A DNA stretch of 64,000 bases from Pinirhizobacter sp036499745 (GCF_036499745.1 NZ_DASYDG010000031.1:1-64000); one strand, 5' to 3'. Shown: positions 9,124 through 17,884, numbered from the stretch's first letter. Program-made: numbers and translations. Notes: generated by a model not told the origin, from the letters alone.

Positions 9124-12100
9124 TCACGCCAGTCCCCGGGCGGCGTCGCGGGCGATGGCGCGCCGCTCGCGGCGCGCTTCGATCCAGTCGGAAACCCGTT
9201 CCATGTAGAGGTAGATCACCGGCGTGGTGTACAGCGTGACCAGCTGGCTGAGCAGCAGGCCGCCGACGATCGACACACCCAAAGGACGACGCAGTTCCGA
9301 CCCGATGCCGTTGCCCAGTGCCAGCGGCAAGGCACCCAGCAGCGCCGCGGCGGTGGTCATCATGATCGGGCGGAATCGCAACAGGCACGCACGGCGGATC
9401 GCGTCATGGGCATTCATGCCCGTGCGCTTCGCCTCGATCGCGAAGTCGATCATCATGATCGCGTTCTTCTTCACGATGCCGATCAGCAACACGATGCCGA
9501 CGATGCCGTCCACCGACAGGCTCATGCCGCAGATAAGCAGTCCCAGTAGCGCGCCGACACCCGCCGGCGGCAGGGTGGAAATGATCGTCACCGGATGGAT
9601 GTAGCTTTCGTACAGCACGCCCAGCACGATGTAGATCACCACCACGGCAGCCAGCAACAGCAGGACGGTGTCGCCGACGGAGGATGAGAATTCCGCCGCC
9701 TTGCCGACGAACTGCTTGGCCACCTGCGGCGGGATATTGACCTGGTTTTCCACTTCGTGGATGGCGCTTACCGCTTCGGACAGGGAATAACCCGGTGCCA
9801 GGTTGAAGGCGATGGTCACCGCCGGCAGCTGCTGCTGGTGGCTGATCACCAGCGGGGCGTTGGTGACCTGCGCCGTAGCCAGGGTGGAGATCGGCACCGC
9901 GCCGCCGCCGCCGAGCAGGATGCCGGTGTTGGACAGGCCGATACCGGTGGCCGTGGCCGAGTTGCTCGACGAGGCCTGTCCGAAGGTGGTGGCATTGCTG
10001 CCGGTGAGCGCACCGCTACCGTTGCTCTTGACGTAGAGCTTGTCGAGCAGATCCTTGCTGGAGCGGAACTTCGGGTCGACCTCCAGCACCACGCGGTACT
10101 GGTTGAGCTGGGTGAAGATGGTGGAAATCTGGCGCTGGCCGAACGAGTCGTACAACGTGTCGTCGATGGTCTGCACCGGCACACCAAGGCGGCTGGCCGC
10201 GTCGCGGTCGATGGTGAGCTTGAGCGCATTGCCCATGTCAGCCAGGTTGTTGTCGACGTCGGCCAGCTCCGGGCGCTGGCGCAGCGCCGCGGTCATCTGC
10301 GTGGCGTACTTCGACAACTCGGCCGAGTTCACATCGCTCATCGCGTACTGGTATTCGGTGGCCGCCACCCGGGTTTCCAGGGTCACGTCCTGCACCGGCT
10401 TCAGGTACAGCGCCGTGCCCGGCAGGTGGGCTGCGGCATCCTGCAGGCGCTTGACCACGTCTTCCAGGTTGCCGCGCTTGGAGCGGTCTTTCAGCACGAT
10501 GGAAAGCTGGCCCTGGTTCAGGGTGGGATTGATAGAGCCGGCACCGATGAATGCAGCAACGCCGGTCACGTCCGGCACCTGGCGCAGGGCATCGGCCACC
10601 GCCTTGGTACGAAGTTCCATCTGCTCGAAAGCGACGTTCTGGTCGGCCTGCACTACGCCTGTGATGAGGCCCGTGTCCTGCTCGGGCAGCAGGCCCTTGG
10701 GAATCACGATGTACAGCACCACGGTGAGGGCCACGGTAACGCAGGCCACCACCATGGTCGTGCGCTGATGGGCCAGTACCACGTCGAGCGACCGCTCGTA
10801 GACTCCCACCACGCGCGACCACCAGGTGACCTTGCCGTCAGCGGCATGGCGCTCGTGCGCGTCTTCACCCTCGGGCAGCGAATCGGCCTTCAGCAGGTAG
10901 GCGCACATCATCGGGGTGAGGGTAAGCGAGACCAGCATCGAGATCGACACGGCGATGGTCAGTACCCACGCGAACTCATGGAACAGGCGGCCGGTGACAC
11001 CCGGCATCAGCAGCAGCGGCAGGAACACGGCGACAAGCGACACTGTCAGGGACACCACGGTGAAGCCGATCTCGCGGGCGCCGATCTCGGCCGCCTCCTT
11101 GCCGTCCTTGCCCTGCTCGATATAGCGGACGATGTTTTCGATCATCACGATGGCATCGTCGACCACGAAGCCGGTAGCCACCGTCAGCGCCATCAGTGAA
11201 AGGTTATCCAGCGACATGCCGGTGAAGGCCATCACGCCGAAGGTACCCAGCAGCGAAAGCGGTACCGCGACCGACGGGATCACCGTGGCCCACAGCCTGC
11301 GCAGGAAGACGAAGATCACCGCCACCACCAGGAAGATGGTGAGGATCAGGGTGAACTGCACGTCCTCCACCGACGCGCGGATGGTCACCGTGCGGTCGGA
11401 GAACACATCCAGCTTCACGTCGGCGGGAAGCACCGTTTTCAGCTCGGGCAGGATCTGCCGGATGCGCTCGACCGTCTGCACGATGTTGGCGCCGGGCTGG
11501 CGGCGGATGTCCAGCAATACCGCCGGCTTGCCATCCGCCCAGGCGGCCAGCTGGTCGTTCTCGACGCCGTCGACGACATTGCCGACGTCGCTCAGGCGAA
11601 TCGCCGCGTTGTTCTTGTATGCGACGATCGTATCCTTGTACTCCGCCGCCGTGGCCAGCTGGTCGTTGGTACCGATGCTGTACGACTGCGTCTTGCCGTT
11701 GAGCGTGCCCTTGGGCGCGTTCACGTTGCTGGCCGTGAGCGAGCTGCGCAGGTCCTCCATGGTGAGGCCCAGGTTCGACAGCTGGGTCGGGTTCACCTGG
11801 ATGCGCACGGCCGGTCGCACGTTGCCGGCGATGCTCACCAGGCCCACTCCCTGCACCTGGGCCAGGCGCTGGGCCAGGATCGAATCGGCCACGTCGTTGA
11901 TATCGCGCAGCTGCACCGAATCGGAGGTGAGCTTCAAGGTCATGATCGGCGCGTCGGCCGGGTTCACGCGATTGTAGACAGGCGGATACGGAAGCGAGCT
12001 AGGCAAGGTGCCCTTGGCCTGGCTGATCGCCGACTGGACATCCTGCGCCGCGATGTCGATGTCGCGGCCCATGTCGAACTGCAGGATGATCGTGGACAGG

Positions 12101-12360
12101 CCCGCCGACGAGTCCGAGCTCATCATCTGCAGCCCGGAGATCTGGCCGAAATTGCGCTCAAGCGGCGTGGTGACCAGCGAGGCCATGGTGCTGGCGCTGG
12201 CGCCCGGGTACTGGGTGGTAACCACCAGGCTTGGGGCGTCGATTTCAGGCAGCGCCGATACCGGCAGCTGCCGGTAACCCAGGATGCCCAGCAACATGAT
12301 CGCCACCATCAACAGGGAGGTAGCGATCGGCCGGCGAATGAAAAGTGTCGAAAAACCCAC
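9124..12360 (-). CDS. RND efflux permease, MdtB/MuxB-like
   Basis: A 1078-residue inner-membrane RND permease, the predicted partner of the downstream MdtC-like protein. The N-terminus (FIRRPIATSLLMVAIMLLG) and the TM4 segment GFVVDDAIVMIEN with its paired aspartates are diagnostic. The start codon is GTG, preceded by AAGGAC about seven bases upstream. In the second periplasmic loop (about residues 720-765) there is a Ser/Asn/Gly-rich stretch (SNGSGALTGSNATTF and beyond) that looks like an insertion absent from most MdtB proteins. It lies 73 bp after the adaptor gene, supporting one transcript in the order adaptor, MdtB, MdtC. Confidence 0.9.
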   Translation of the reverse strand: MGFSTLFIRRPIATSLLMVAIMLLGILGYRQLPVSALPEIDAPSLVVTTQYPGASASTMASLVTTPLERNFGQISGLQMMSSDSSAGLSTIILQFDMGRDIDIAAQDVQSAISQAKGTLPSSLPYPPVYNRVNPADAPIMTLKLTSDSVQLRDINDVADSILAQRLAQVQGVGLVSIAGNVRPAVRIQVNPTQLSNLGLTMEDLRSSLTASNVNAPKGTLNGKTQSYSIGTNDQLATAAEYKDTIVAYKNNAAIRLSDVGNVVDGVENDQLAAWADGKPAVLLDIRRQPGANIVQTVERIRQILPELKTVLPADVKLDVFSDRTVTIRASVEDVQFTLILTIFLVVAVIFVFLRRLWATVIPSVAVPLSLLGTFGVMAFTGMSLDNLSLMALTVATGFVVDDAIVMIENIVRYIEQGKDGKEAAEIGAREIGFTVVSLTVSLVAVFLPLLLMPGVTGRLFHEFAWVLTIAVSISMLVSLTLTPMMCAYLLKADSLPEGEDAHERHAADGKVTWWSRVVGVYERSLDVVLAHQRTTMVVACVTVALTVVLYIVIPKGLLPEQDTGLITGVVQADQNVAFEQMELRTKAVADALRQVPDVTGVAAFIGAGSINPTLNQGQLSIVLKDRSKRGNLEDVVKRLQDAAAHLPGTALYLKPVQDVTLETRVAATEYQYAMSDVNSAELSKYATQMTAALRQRPELADVDNNLADMGNALKLTIDRDAASRLGVPVQTIDDTLYDSFGQRQISTIFTQLNQYRVVLEVDPKFRSSKDLLDKLYVKSNGSGALTGSNATTFGQASSSNSATATGIGLSNTGILLGGGGAVPISTLATAQVTNAPLVISHQQQLPAVTIAFNLAPGYSLSEAVSAIHEVENQVNIPPQVAKQFVGKAAEFSSSVGDTVLLLLAAVVVIYIVLGVLYESYIHPVTIISTLPPAGVGALLGLLICGMSLSVDGIVGIVLLIGIVKKNAIMMIDFAIEAKRTGMNAHDAIRRACLLRFRPIMMTTAAALLGALPLALGNGIGSELRRPLGVSIVGGLLLSQLVTLYTTPVIYLYMERVSDWIEARRERRAIARDAARGLA

Positions 12361-12433
12361 GTGGCGTGTCCTTGCAGAACTGCTTCAAGCCACCGCGCGA
12401 TGAATCCATCGCGCCATGGCCCTGGTGTGTTGG

Positions 12434-13693
12434 TTAGCCGCCGCGGCGTCCGCCCTTGCGGTTTGCTGCCTGCTTGGTCTTGTCCAGCTCCGCGGCGGTC
12501 GGCGCGGCCGGTACCTGGCCCGGAGCCAGTGCCTGTACCTTGCTGCCGGGCTTGAGGCGGAACTGGCCCTCGGTGACCACGCGGTCGCCTTCCTTCAGGC
12601 CCTGGGTAATCAGCACATGGCTGTCACCCACTTCGGTGCCCGAGACCACCGCCTGCATCTTGACCGTGTTGTCGCCCTGCACCTGGTAGACGTAGTCGCC
12701 ATCGGGACCGCGCTGCACGGCCTGCGTGGGCACGACCAGGCCGCCCTTGATCGTGTTCACCTTCAACTGCACGTTGGTGAACTGGCCCGGCCACAATTCG
12801 GTCTTGGTATTGGGGAACACCGAACGCACGGCGAACTGCGCGGTGGTGGCATCGATCTGGTTGTCGATCACGTCGAGCTTGCCGTCATTGGCCACGATGT
12901 GGCTGTCGGCACGATCGCGCACGGTCACCGGCGCATCGCCGCTGGCAAGCGCCGCGCGCACCACGTCGAGGTTCTGCGTGGGCAGCTTGAAGGTCACGTA
13001 CAGCGGATGCAGCTGCGTAAGCACCACCAGGCTGTCGGTGGTGGAAACGATATTGCCCACGTCCACCGCGCGAATGCCGGCCACACCGTCGATCGGAGCG
13101 ATCACCTTGGTGAAGCCCAGCTGCACTTCGGCGGCGCGGATCGCGCCCTGCGCACCGGCCACCGTGCCCTCGTACTGCTGCACGGTGTTCTTCAAGGTGA
13201 CGAGGTCGGCCTGGGAGACGTACTGCTCCTTTGAATTGGCGACCAGGTCCTGCGAACGCTTCAGGTTGCTGCGCGCGGTACCCAGTAGCGCCTGGTTCTG
13301 CGCCAGGGTGGCGCGTGCCTGGTCAAGGTTGGCCTGGATGGTGCGCGGATCGATCTCGGCGATCACATCACCCTTCTTGACCTCCTGGCCTTCCTTGAAG
13401 TTGAGCTTCATCAGCTGGCCGCCGACCTGCGGCTTCACCGTTACGGTGTTCAATGCCTGCGCGTTGCCCAGCGCATTGAGGAACACTGCAACGTCCTGGC
13501 GGACCACCGGCACCACGGTCACCGGGATCGGTGTGTCGTCCTTGCCATCCTTGCCCTTGCCGTCCCCCTGCCCGGCCCCGGCTTGCTGGCCAGCAGCTGC
13601 GCCACCCTTGTGGCCCAGGCGCGGCACGACGATCACCGCGGCTATGGCCAGCACGACGATCACCGCCAGCGCGATCTTCCAAAAACGCGACAT
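12434..13693 (-). CDS. RND efflux periplasmic adaptor, MdtA-like
   Basis: A 419-residue membrane-fusion protein that joins the RND permeases to an outer-membrane channel. It starts with a single N-terminal membrane anchor (WKIALAVIVVLAIAAVIVV). A charged linker (GDGKGKDGKDD), a biotinyl-lipoyl-like segment, a coiled-coil hairpin (NLDQARATLAQNQALLGTA) and the beta-barrel region follow. The tail is Lys/Arg/Gly-rich. The reading frame is open upstream to 13879, but the ATG at 13693 begins the anchor directly and is the natural start. It is the first gene of the mdtABC-like operon and diverges from the cytochrome gene across 278 bp. Confidence 0.9.
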   Translation of the reverse strand: MSRFWKIALAVIVVLAIAAVIVVPRLGHKGGAAAGQQAGAGQGDGKGKDGKDDTPIPVTVVPVVRQDVAVFLNALGNAQALNTVTVKPQVGGQLMKLNFKEGQEVKKGDVIAEIDPRTIQANLDQARATLAQNQALLGTARSNLKRSQDLVANSKEQYVSQADLVTLKNTVQQYEGTVAGAQGAIRAAEVQLGFTKVIAPIDGVAGIRAVDVGNIVSTTDSLVVLTQLHPLYVTFKLPTQNLDVVRAALASGDAPVTVRDRADSHIVANDGKLDVIDNQIDATTAQFAVRSVFPNTKTELWPGQFTNVQLKVNTIKGGLVVPTQAVQRGPDGDYVYQVQGDNTVKMQAVVSGTEVGDSHVLITQGLKEGDRVVTEGQFRLKPGSKVQALAPGQVPAAPTAAELDKTKQAANRKGGRRGG

Positions 13694-13971
13694 GAAACGC
13701 TCTCCATATAGAAACTGCGGGGTTGTCCCCGGCGCGCGGTGCGCGCGGCCTGACCCATGGGTCAATAGCATAGGTTTACTGCAACGAGGTTGAACAATGC
13801 CGGTTGACAGGGGTACCGCGTGACCTGTGGCAGGGTTGGACAACGACGGATGGCCAAAATATCCCCGCGCCATGATCACCCCGCGACGCTCTTTCCGCTA
13901 TACTCGGCGACTGATTGTGTCCCCTTTATACGGGGCCATGCCTGGGCCAGCATCCCCTTCAGGAGTCATGC

Positions 13972-14505
13972 GTGAGCGGTACACCGAGCAAATCCGACAA
14001 GAGCTTCCTGCAGCAGTTCTCACTGCTCACCACTGGGCTCTCGGTCCTCACCGTCCTGCTGATGTTCCTTGCCTACTGGATTTATTCCGGCATTCCCAAG
14101 GAATCAGATCCCACCCAGGTCCAGGCAAAAGCCGAACGCATCGCCGCAGTCGGTGGCGTCTACGCCGGCGATACCGGCCGTGCCGCCATGCAGGCCGCGC
14201 AGGAAGCCGCCACCAAGGCCGCCGCCGCGCAGGTCGCCTATGGCGGCACCACCGATGGCAAAACGGTCTACGACAACCTCTGCCACAGCTGCCACACCGC
14301 CGGTGTCGCCGGCGCACCGAAGCTGGGCGACAAGGGCGCCTGGGCAGCCCGGGTGGCCGAAGGCATCCCCACCCTGATCAAGCACGCGATCGAAGGCTAC
14401 AAGGGTCCGGACGGCAACGTAATGCCGCCCAAGGGCGGCAATCCCTCGCTCAACGACGAACAGGTCGGCAACACCGTCAAGTGGATGGTCTCGCAGGTCA
14501 AGTAA
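13972..14505 (+). CDS. Membrane-anchored c-type cytochrome (c5-like)
   Basis: A 177-residue electron-transfer protein. A transmembrane helix at about residues 16-39 anchors it in the inner membrane, an Ala-rich linker (about 60-95) follows, and a single haem c domain faces the periplasm. The haem-binding motif is C104-H-S-C107-H108, with Met151 in MPPKGG as the likely sixth ligand. The domain resembles cytochrome c5. A GTG start at 13972 is chosen because AGGAG lies six bases upstream; an upstream ATG in the same frame at 13915 has no such signal. The gene stands alone and is followed by a hairpin terminator. Confidence 0.88.
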   Translation: MSGTPSKSDKSFLQQFSLLTTGLSVLTVLLMFLAYWIYSGIPKESDPTQVQAKAERIAAVGGVYAGDTGRAAMQAAQEAATKAAAAQVAYGGTTDGKTVYDNLCHSCHTAGVAGAPKLGDKGAWAARVAEGIPTLIKHAIEGYKGPDGNVMPPKGGNPSLNDEQVGNTVKWMVSQVK

Positions 14506-14550
14506 GCGCCCGCACTGGGGCTTCGGCCGAACGTGATGAAGCAAAAGCTA

Positions 14551-14570
14551 AAGCCGCCGCGAGGCGGCTT
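14551..14570 (+). terminator. Likely terminator of the cytochrome gene
   Basis: A perfect 8-bp stem AAGCCGCC/GGCGGCTT closes a GCGA tetraloop 45 bp after the cytochrome stop codon. The T-tract that follows is short, so termination may be moderate. An AAAAGCTAAAG stretch precedes the stem and could serve the opposite strand. Confidence 0.65.
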
Positions 14571-14586
14571 TGAGCGTTGAGGGGAC

Positions 14587-14677
14587 GGGAGTGGGCGGGT
14601 GTGACCCTGGTCACTAAGTCCTCAGTCGGCTTCGCCTCCCTGCGGAAGCGTTCCCAGGGTCACACTCGCCCACTCCC
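14587..14677 (-). repeat. Structured intergenic repeat, copy B (24-bp inverted arms)
   Basis: Two 24-base arms (14587-14610 and 14654-14677) are complementary at 23 of 24 positions; the single mismatch is a transition. They enclose a 43-base core (14611-14653). In the reverse orientation this core nearly matches copies A and C: GCTTCCGCAGG, GAGGCGAAGCC and ACTGAGGACTTAG. The arm sequence differs from that of copy C, although each copy pairs with itself. The core can form two small hairpins, so the whole would fold as a branched stem. No transposase is nearby. Confidence 0.75.
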
Positions 14678-14840
14678 TCCGACTCGTGATGCAAAGCACG
14701 CAGTGTGGGAGATTGACGCAGGCATTTTTGGGCGCCTCTCGCGCCGGTGGGCCGACGCAGGGGAAACGGCGTTCATCGATCACGGTGACGTCAGACATCC
14801 GTAGCCCGTTCTCCCCACAACCGTCGTTGCGTCCGAGGGT

Positions 14841-14923
14841 GCGGTCGGGTGGTGCTTTCGTCGCGCTTCCGCAGGGAGGCGAAGCCGACTGAGGACTTAG
14901 CGACGAAAGCATCATCCGGCCGC
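14841..14923 (+). repeat. Structured intergenic repeat, copy C (24-bp inverted arms)
   Basis: Arms at 14841-14864 and 14900-14923 are complementary at 21 of 24 positions, and the three mismatches would be G-T wobbles on the plus strand. They flank the conserved core at 14865-14899 (GCTTCCGCAGGGAGGCGAAG, then CTGAGGACTTAG). The arms here (containing GCTTTCGTCGC) are unrelated to the GTGACCCTGG arms of copy B, which lies 160 bp away in inverted orientation. Confidence 0.75.
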
Positions 14924-14982
14924 GCCGTCACCGCCACGCAAGATAACGGGCGAGGCAAAGAGGCTGGCGCTGAGTGGGGGGC

Positions 14983-15077
14983 GGCCTTTGAAAAAGGCCG
15001 GGCCTCGGTACCAGAGCGGGGGAGGGAGGGTATCTGGTACCGAGGCGGGGCAGGCAGTCCATTAAAGAACTGCTCGG
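14983..15077 (-). ncRNA. Candidate small RNA with a C-rich loop
   Basis: A strong sigma-70-type promoter on the minus strand points into a run of three hairpins and no open frame. Stem 1 uses 15067-15073 with 15054-15060 (7 bp, loop UUUAAU). Stem 2 is a perfect 14-bp stem between 15033-15046 and 15002-15015. It displays a 17-base loop that is almost all C in the RNA (ACCCUCCCUCCCCC). Stem 3 (14993-14999 with 14983-14989) encloses a U-run and could mark the 3' end. C-rich loops are how the Xanthomonas sRNA sX13 recognises G-rich mRNA sites; that similarity is architectural only, and I cannot show homology. Alternatives are a protein-binding DNA palindrome or an untranslated leader. Confidence 0.5.
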
Positions 15078-15083
15078 TACAGG

Positions 15084-15111
15084 ATTATAGGCCTGCGAGG
15101 CCCGGCGTCAA
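15084..15111 (-). promoter_or_regulatory. Consensus-like sigma-70 promoter for the candidate sRNA
   Basis: Read on the minus strand, TTGACG (15106-15111) is followed by a 16-bp spacer and a perfect TATAAT (15084-15089). Transcription would begin near 15077 and run away from the plus-strand gene at 15266. It is the best match to a vegetative promoter that I noticed in the window. Confidence 0.65.
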
Positions 15112-15265
15112 TAGGATCGATCTAAATTCTTTTTCATCAATGGCCGGAAACCGGCACGGGGTTGGTAGGCCCTGCCACTGGGCATGGGGACTTCCGGGCC
15201 ATTGCAGCCGCTCAGGCGGGCGGGTATCCCTATGGGGCACGCCTATTCCTTATGGAGCCCACGTC

Positions 15266-16030
15266 ATGCGCAAGTACGCCCTGCTCGCCCTCGCCTTCGC
15301 CCCCTTCGCCGCGGCGCACGCAGATCAATGCACGAAGTCGGCGGACCGCTCCCTGGACGCGGACCTGCGCGGGGTGCGCACAGTGCGCCTGGAGACCGGT
15401 AGCCACGACTTGAAAATCAATGCCAGTGGCAGCGGTACCTCGCTGGCCGCACGCGGCAAGGCATGTGCATCCAGCGATGACGCCCTGGCGGAACTGGTGA
15501 TTACCCAGCATCGCGACGGCGATACCCTGGTGGTGAGGCTGGGCGACGATCGCAGCCATTGGCACATCGGCTACACCTACCAGTCGTTCAAGGTGGACGT
15601 GGCGATGCCGGCCAACCTGCCCGTCCAACTCGAAGTGGGTAGCGGCGATGGCGAGACGCATGGGGTGGCAAGCCTTGATGCCCACGTCGGCTCCGGCGAT
15701 GCGAAGCTTTACGAGACGGCGGGCGCAGTCAGTGCTTCGGTGGGCTCGGGCGACCTGACCGTTGAAGGCGCCGGTAGCGTGAAAATCGATGCCGTCGGCT
15801 CAGGCGATGGCAAGCTTCGCAGTATCCGTGGCCCGGTAAGCGTGGGCACCGTCGGCTCCGGCGACCTGGACATGCGCGATGTCGGCGGCAATGTCGAGGT
15901 GGATTCCATCGGCTCAGGCGACGTCAACGCCGACAACGTGCGTGGCGACCTCACCGTGCACTCCAAGGGTAGTGGAGATATCAGCCACTCGCGCGTGACG
16001 GGTAAGGTGTCGGTGCCCCGCGAGGACTGA
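15266..16030 (+). CDS. Exported GSGD-repeat (DUF4097-like) beta-solenoid protein
   Basis: A 254-residue exported protein. A signal peptide covers about residues 1-20 (RKYALLALAFAPFAAAHA). After a mixed N-terminal domain it contains a run of 18-19-residue repeats, each headed by GSGD or VGSGD, about seven units reaching nearly to the C-terminus. Such regular hydrophobic/Gly-Asp repeats are typical of DUF4097/DUF2807-type putative adhesin domains, which form right-handed beta-helices in the periplasm or on the surface. No enzyme motif is seen. The ATG at 15266 has GGAG eight bases upstream; an open frame extends further upstream but lacks a signal peptide. Its function is unknown. Confidence 0.8.
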   Translation: MRKYALLALAFAPFAAAHADQCTKSADRSLDADLRGVRTVRLETGSHDLKINASGSGTSLAARGKACASSDDALAELVITQHRDGDTLVVRLGDDRSHWHIGYTYQSFKVDVAMPANLPVQLEVGSGDGETHGVASLDAHVGSGDAKLYETAGAVSASVGSGDLTVEGAGSVKIDAVGSGDGKLRSIRGPVSVGTVGSGDLDMRDVGGNVEVDSIGSGDVNADNVRGDLTVHSKGSGDISHSRVTGKVSVPRED

Positions 16031-16058
16031 TTATCCGGCGCGAAGGCGGAGATTGGCC

Positions 16059-16787
16059 TCAGTGCGCCGCCAGCGCGGCGCGCAATTGGTCGACGTAGGT
16101 GCGGCTCGCCCGCAAGGGCGTGCCGTCGCGCAGGCGAAGCAGGCAGTCGCGGTTGGAGAGTGCCTCGAGCTCGGCGATGCGATCGATGCGCACGATGGTG
16201 GAGCGATGGATGCGCGCGAACCGCCGTGGATCCAGGCGAAGGCTCAGCTGATGCAGCGGTTCACGCAGCAGGTATACCCGTGTTCCCACATGTAGGCCGG
16301 CGTAGTCGTCGTTCGCTTCGATCCAGTCGATGTCGTTGGTTTCAACTACGGCGATGCGTTGGCCGACGCGTACCGTGAAACGTTCTACCCAGGTTGGAGG
16401 CGCCTGGGCCATGTCGTCGCGGGCGCGGTTACTCAGGGCCATGCGCGCGCGGTCCAGCGCTTCGCGAAAGCGCTCGTCGTCGATGGGTTTGAGCAGGTAG
16501 TCCAGCGCCTGCAGCTCGAACCCGGCCACGGCGAAATTCTCGTAAGCGGTAAGCAGGATGGCGAGGGGGCGCGAGGCGACCGGGATCTGGCGCAGGGCGT
16601 CGATGCCGCTCATGCCAGGCATCTGCACGTCCATGAATACGAGGTCCGGTCGATGTTGCCCGATCAGCCGTACCGCCGCCTCGCCCTCCTCCGCTTCGCC
16701 GACCCAGCAGATGTCCTTGTGTCGGGTCAGGCGGGCACGCACGCCATCGCGGGCGAGCGGTTCGTCATCCACCACCATCACACGCAT
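16059..16787 (-). CDS. LytR/AlgR-family response regulator (LytTR DNA-binding)
   Basis: A 242-residue two-component response regulator. The receiver domain (about 1-120) has the acidic pair at D7/D8, the phosphoacceptor D53 in DLVFMDVQMPG and the conserved Lys in LKPID. The C-terminal LytTR domain (about 135-240) includes FARIHRSTIVRIDRI and binds DNA. The upstream kinase gene ends in TGATG, so the kinase stop overlaps this ATG; a GTG one codon earlier would give a GTGA overlap instead. Kinase and regulator are therefore translationally coupled. Target genes cannot be deduced; the neighbouring GSGD-repeat gene is on the opposite strand. Confidence 0.9.
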   Translation of the reverse strand: MRVMVVDDEPLARDGVRARLTRHKDICWVGEAEEGEAAVRLIGQHRPDLVFMDVQMPGMSGIDALRQIPVASRPLAILLTAYENFAVAGFELQALDYLLKPIDDERFREALDRARMALSNRARDDMAQAPPTWVERFTVRVGQRIAVVETNDIDWIEANDDYAGLHVGTRVYLLREPLHQLSLRLDPRRFARIHRSTIVRIDRIAELEALSNRDCLLRLRDGTPLRASRTYVDQLRAALAAH

Positions 16788-17884
16788 CACGGGCTGGCCA
16801 CCTGCGGGGAATGCTTGGCGGCGGCAGCCAGGCGAAGCGGCAAAGCCAGGCGCACCCTGCAGGAGCCATCTGCTTCCACGGCGACATCCACGGTGTGATT
16901 TCCTGGATACAACGCTTCCAGCCGTTGCCGCACGTTGGTCAGGCCGATGCGGGTGGAACGTTGCGAAGGATCGCCGACGGGATCTGCCACGCCATCGTTG
17001 TGCAGTTCGATCACCAGACCACCGCCCTCGCTCTCGATGCGAAGTCGCACCGTCCCGCCAGCTGCCCTTGGTGCGATGCCGTGGCGAATCGCGTTTTCTA
17101 CCAGTGGTTGCAACAGAAGGGGCGGCACCCAGGCCTGCAGCACTCCGGCGCCAACGCGTATGTCGACGTGCAGGCGCCGGCCGAGCCTTACTTTTTCAAT
17201 GTCCAGATAATGGTCGGTGAGCGAGAGTTCCTCGGCGAGCGTCACCTCGCGCGCATCGCTGCGTTCCAGCGTGGCACGCAGGAGATCACCCAGGCGCGCG
17301 ATCATGCGGGTGGCGCCACTACCGCGGCCATCCACGACCATGGAGGAAATACTGTTAAGGGTATTGAACAGGAAGTGCGGGTGCATCTGGTACTGCAGCG
17401 CTCGCAGTTCCGCTTCGCGAGCCAGGGCCTTGGCCTCCGTTTCGCGGCGGTGCGCCCTTTGCAGTGCGTCGTACTGGTGCAGCAGCGCATGAATCGCACA
17501 GTAGACGATGAGCGCCAGCCAGCAGCCGTCGAGTCCGGCGAAGATGCGGGCGAATGAGTAGCCCGGTACCAGGCGCCAATGTACCGCCGCGGCCTGTGCC
17601 ACGGCGTTGTTGATCACCGAAGGCACGTAGGTGGCCAGTAGCAGCACCACGATGGTCAAAAGCCCGGGCACGCCGCGCCGCCACATGGCGCGTTGTAGCA
17701 GGGCGATGGGTACTACCCAGAAGAGATAACAGACAGCATAGAAGGCACGGAACGCGCCTGCGTGCGCCTGGCCGAGCTCCGGCAGCGCCATCACTGCCAT
17801 GCAAAGCATGACGGGCAGCGCTGCCAACAGCGAAACCCGCAGCGGCAGGCCGACAGGCGGACGAGGAAGCAAAGCGTGTGTCAT
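16787..17884 (-). CDS. LytS-type sensor histidine kinase
   Basis: A 365-residue membrane sensor kinase. About four to five hydrophobic segments fill residues 15-150 and form the sensor. The His_kinase domain (PF06580 type) follows with the motif MHPHFLFNTLN, whose His in PHF is the likely phosphate acceptor. A C-terminal HATPase domain has the N box (VENAIRHGI) and a glycine-containing RIGLTNVRQRL segment. This architecture is shared with LytS, YehU/BtsS and AlgZ proteins. It is the first gene of a two-gene operon with the LytTR regulator and overlaps it. The signal sensed is unknown. Confidence 0.9.
   Translation of the reverse strand: MTHALLPRPPVGLPLRVSLLAALPVMLCMAVMALPELGQAHAGAFRAFYAVCYLFWVVPIALLQRAMWRRGVPGLLTIVVLLLATYVPSVINNAVAQAAAVHWRLVPGYSFARIFAGLDGCWLALIVYCAIHALLHQYDALQRAHRRETEAKALAREAELRALQYQMHPHFLFNTLNSISSMVVDGRGSGATRMIARLGDLLRATLERSDAREVTLAEELSLTDHYLDIEKVRLGRRLHVDIRVGAGVLQAWVPPLLLQPLVENAIRHGIAPRAAGGTVRLRIESEGGGLVIELHNDGVADPVGDPSQRSTRIGLTNVRQRLEALYPGNHTVDVAVEADGSCRVRLALPLRLAAAAKHSPQVASP

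Noticed and set aside
9757..11199. A 480-codon open frame antisense to the MdtB-like gene
   Set aside because: Composition is His/Gly/Arg/Val-rich with no domain pattern, as expected for the complement of an RND gene.
14587..14923. Inverted repeat copies B and C as the ends of an insertion sequence
   Set aside because: The 160 bp between them encode no transposase and each copy has its own internal palindrome, so they are two separate elements.
15001..15046. The 14-bp inverted repeat as an ordinary terminator of a plus-strand gene
   Set aside because: No T-tract follows on the plus strand and no plus-strand gene ends nearby; the minus-strand promoter explains it better as part of an RNA.
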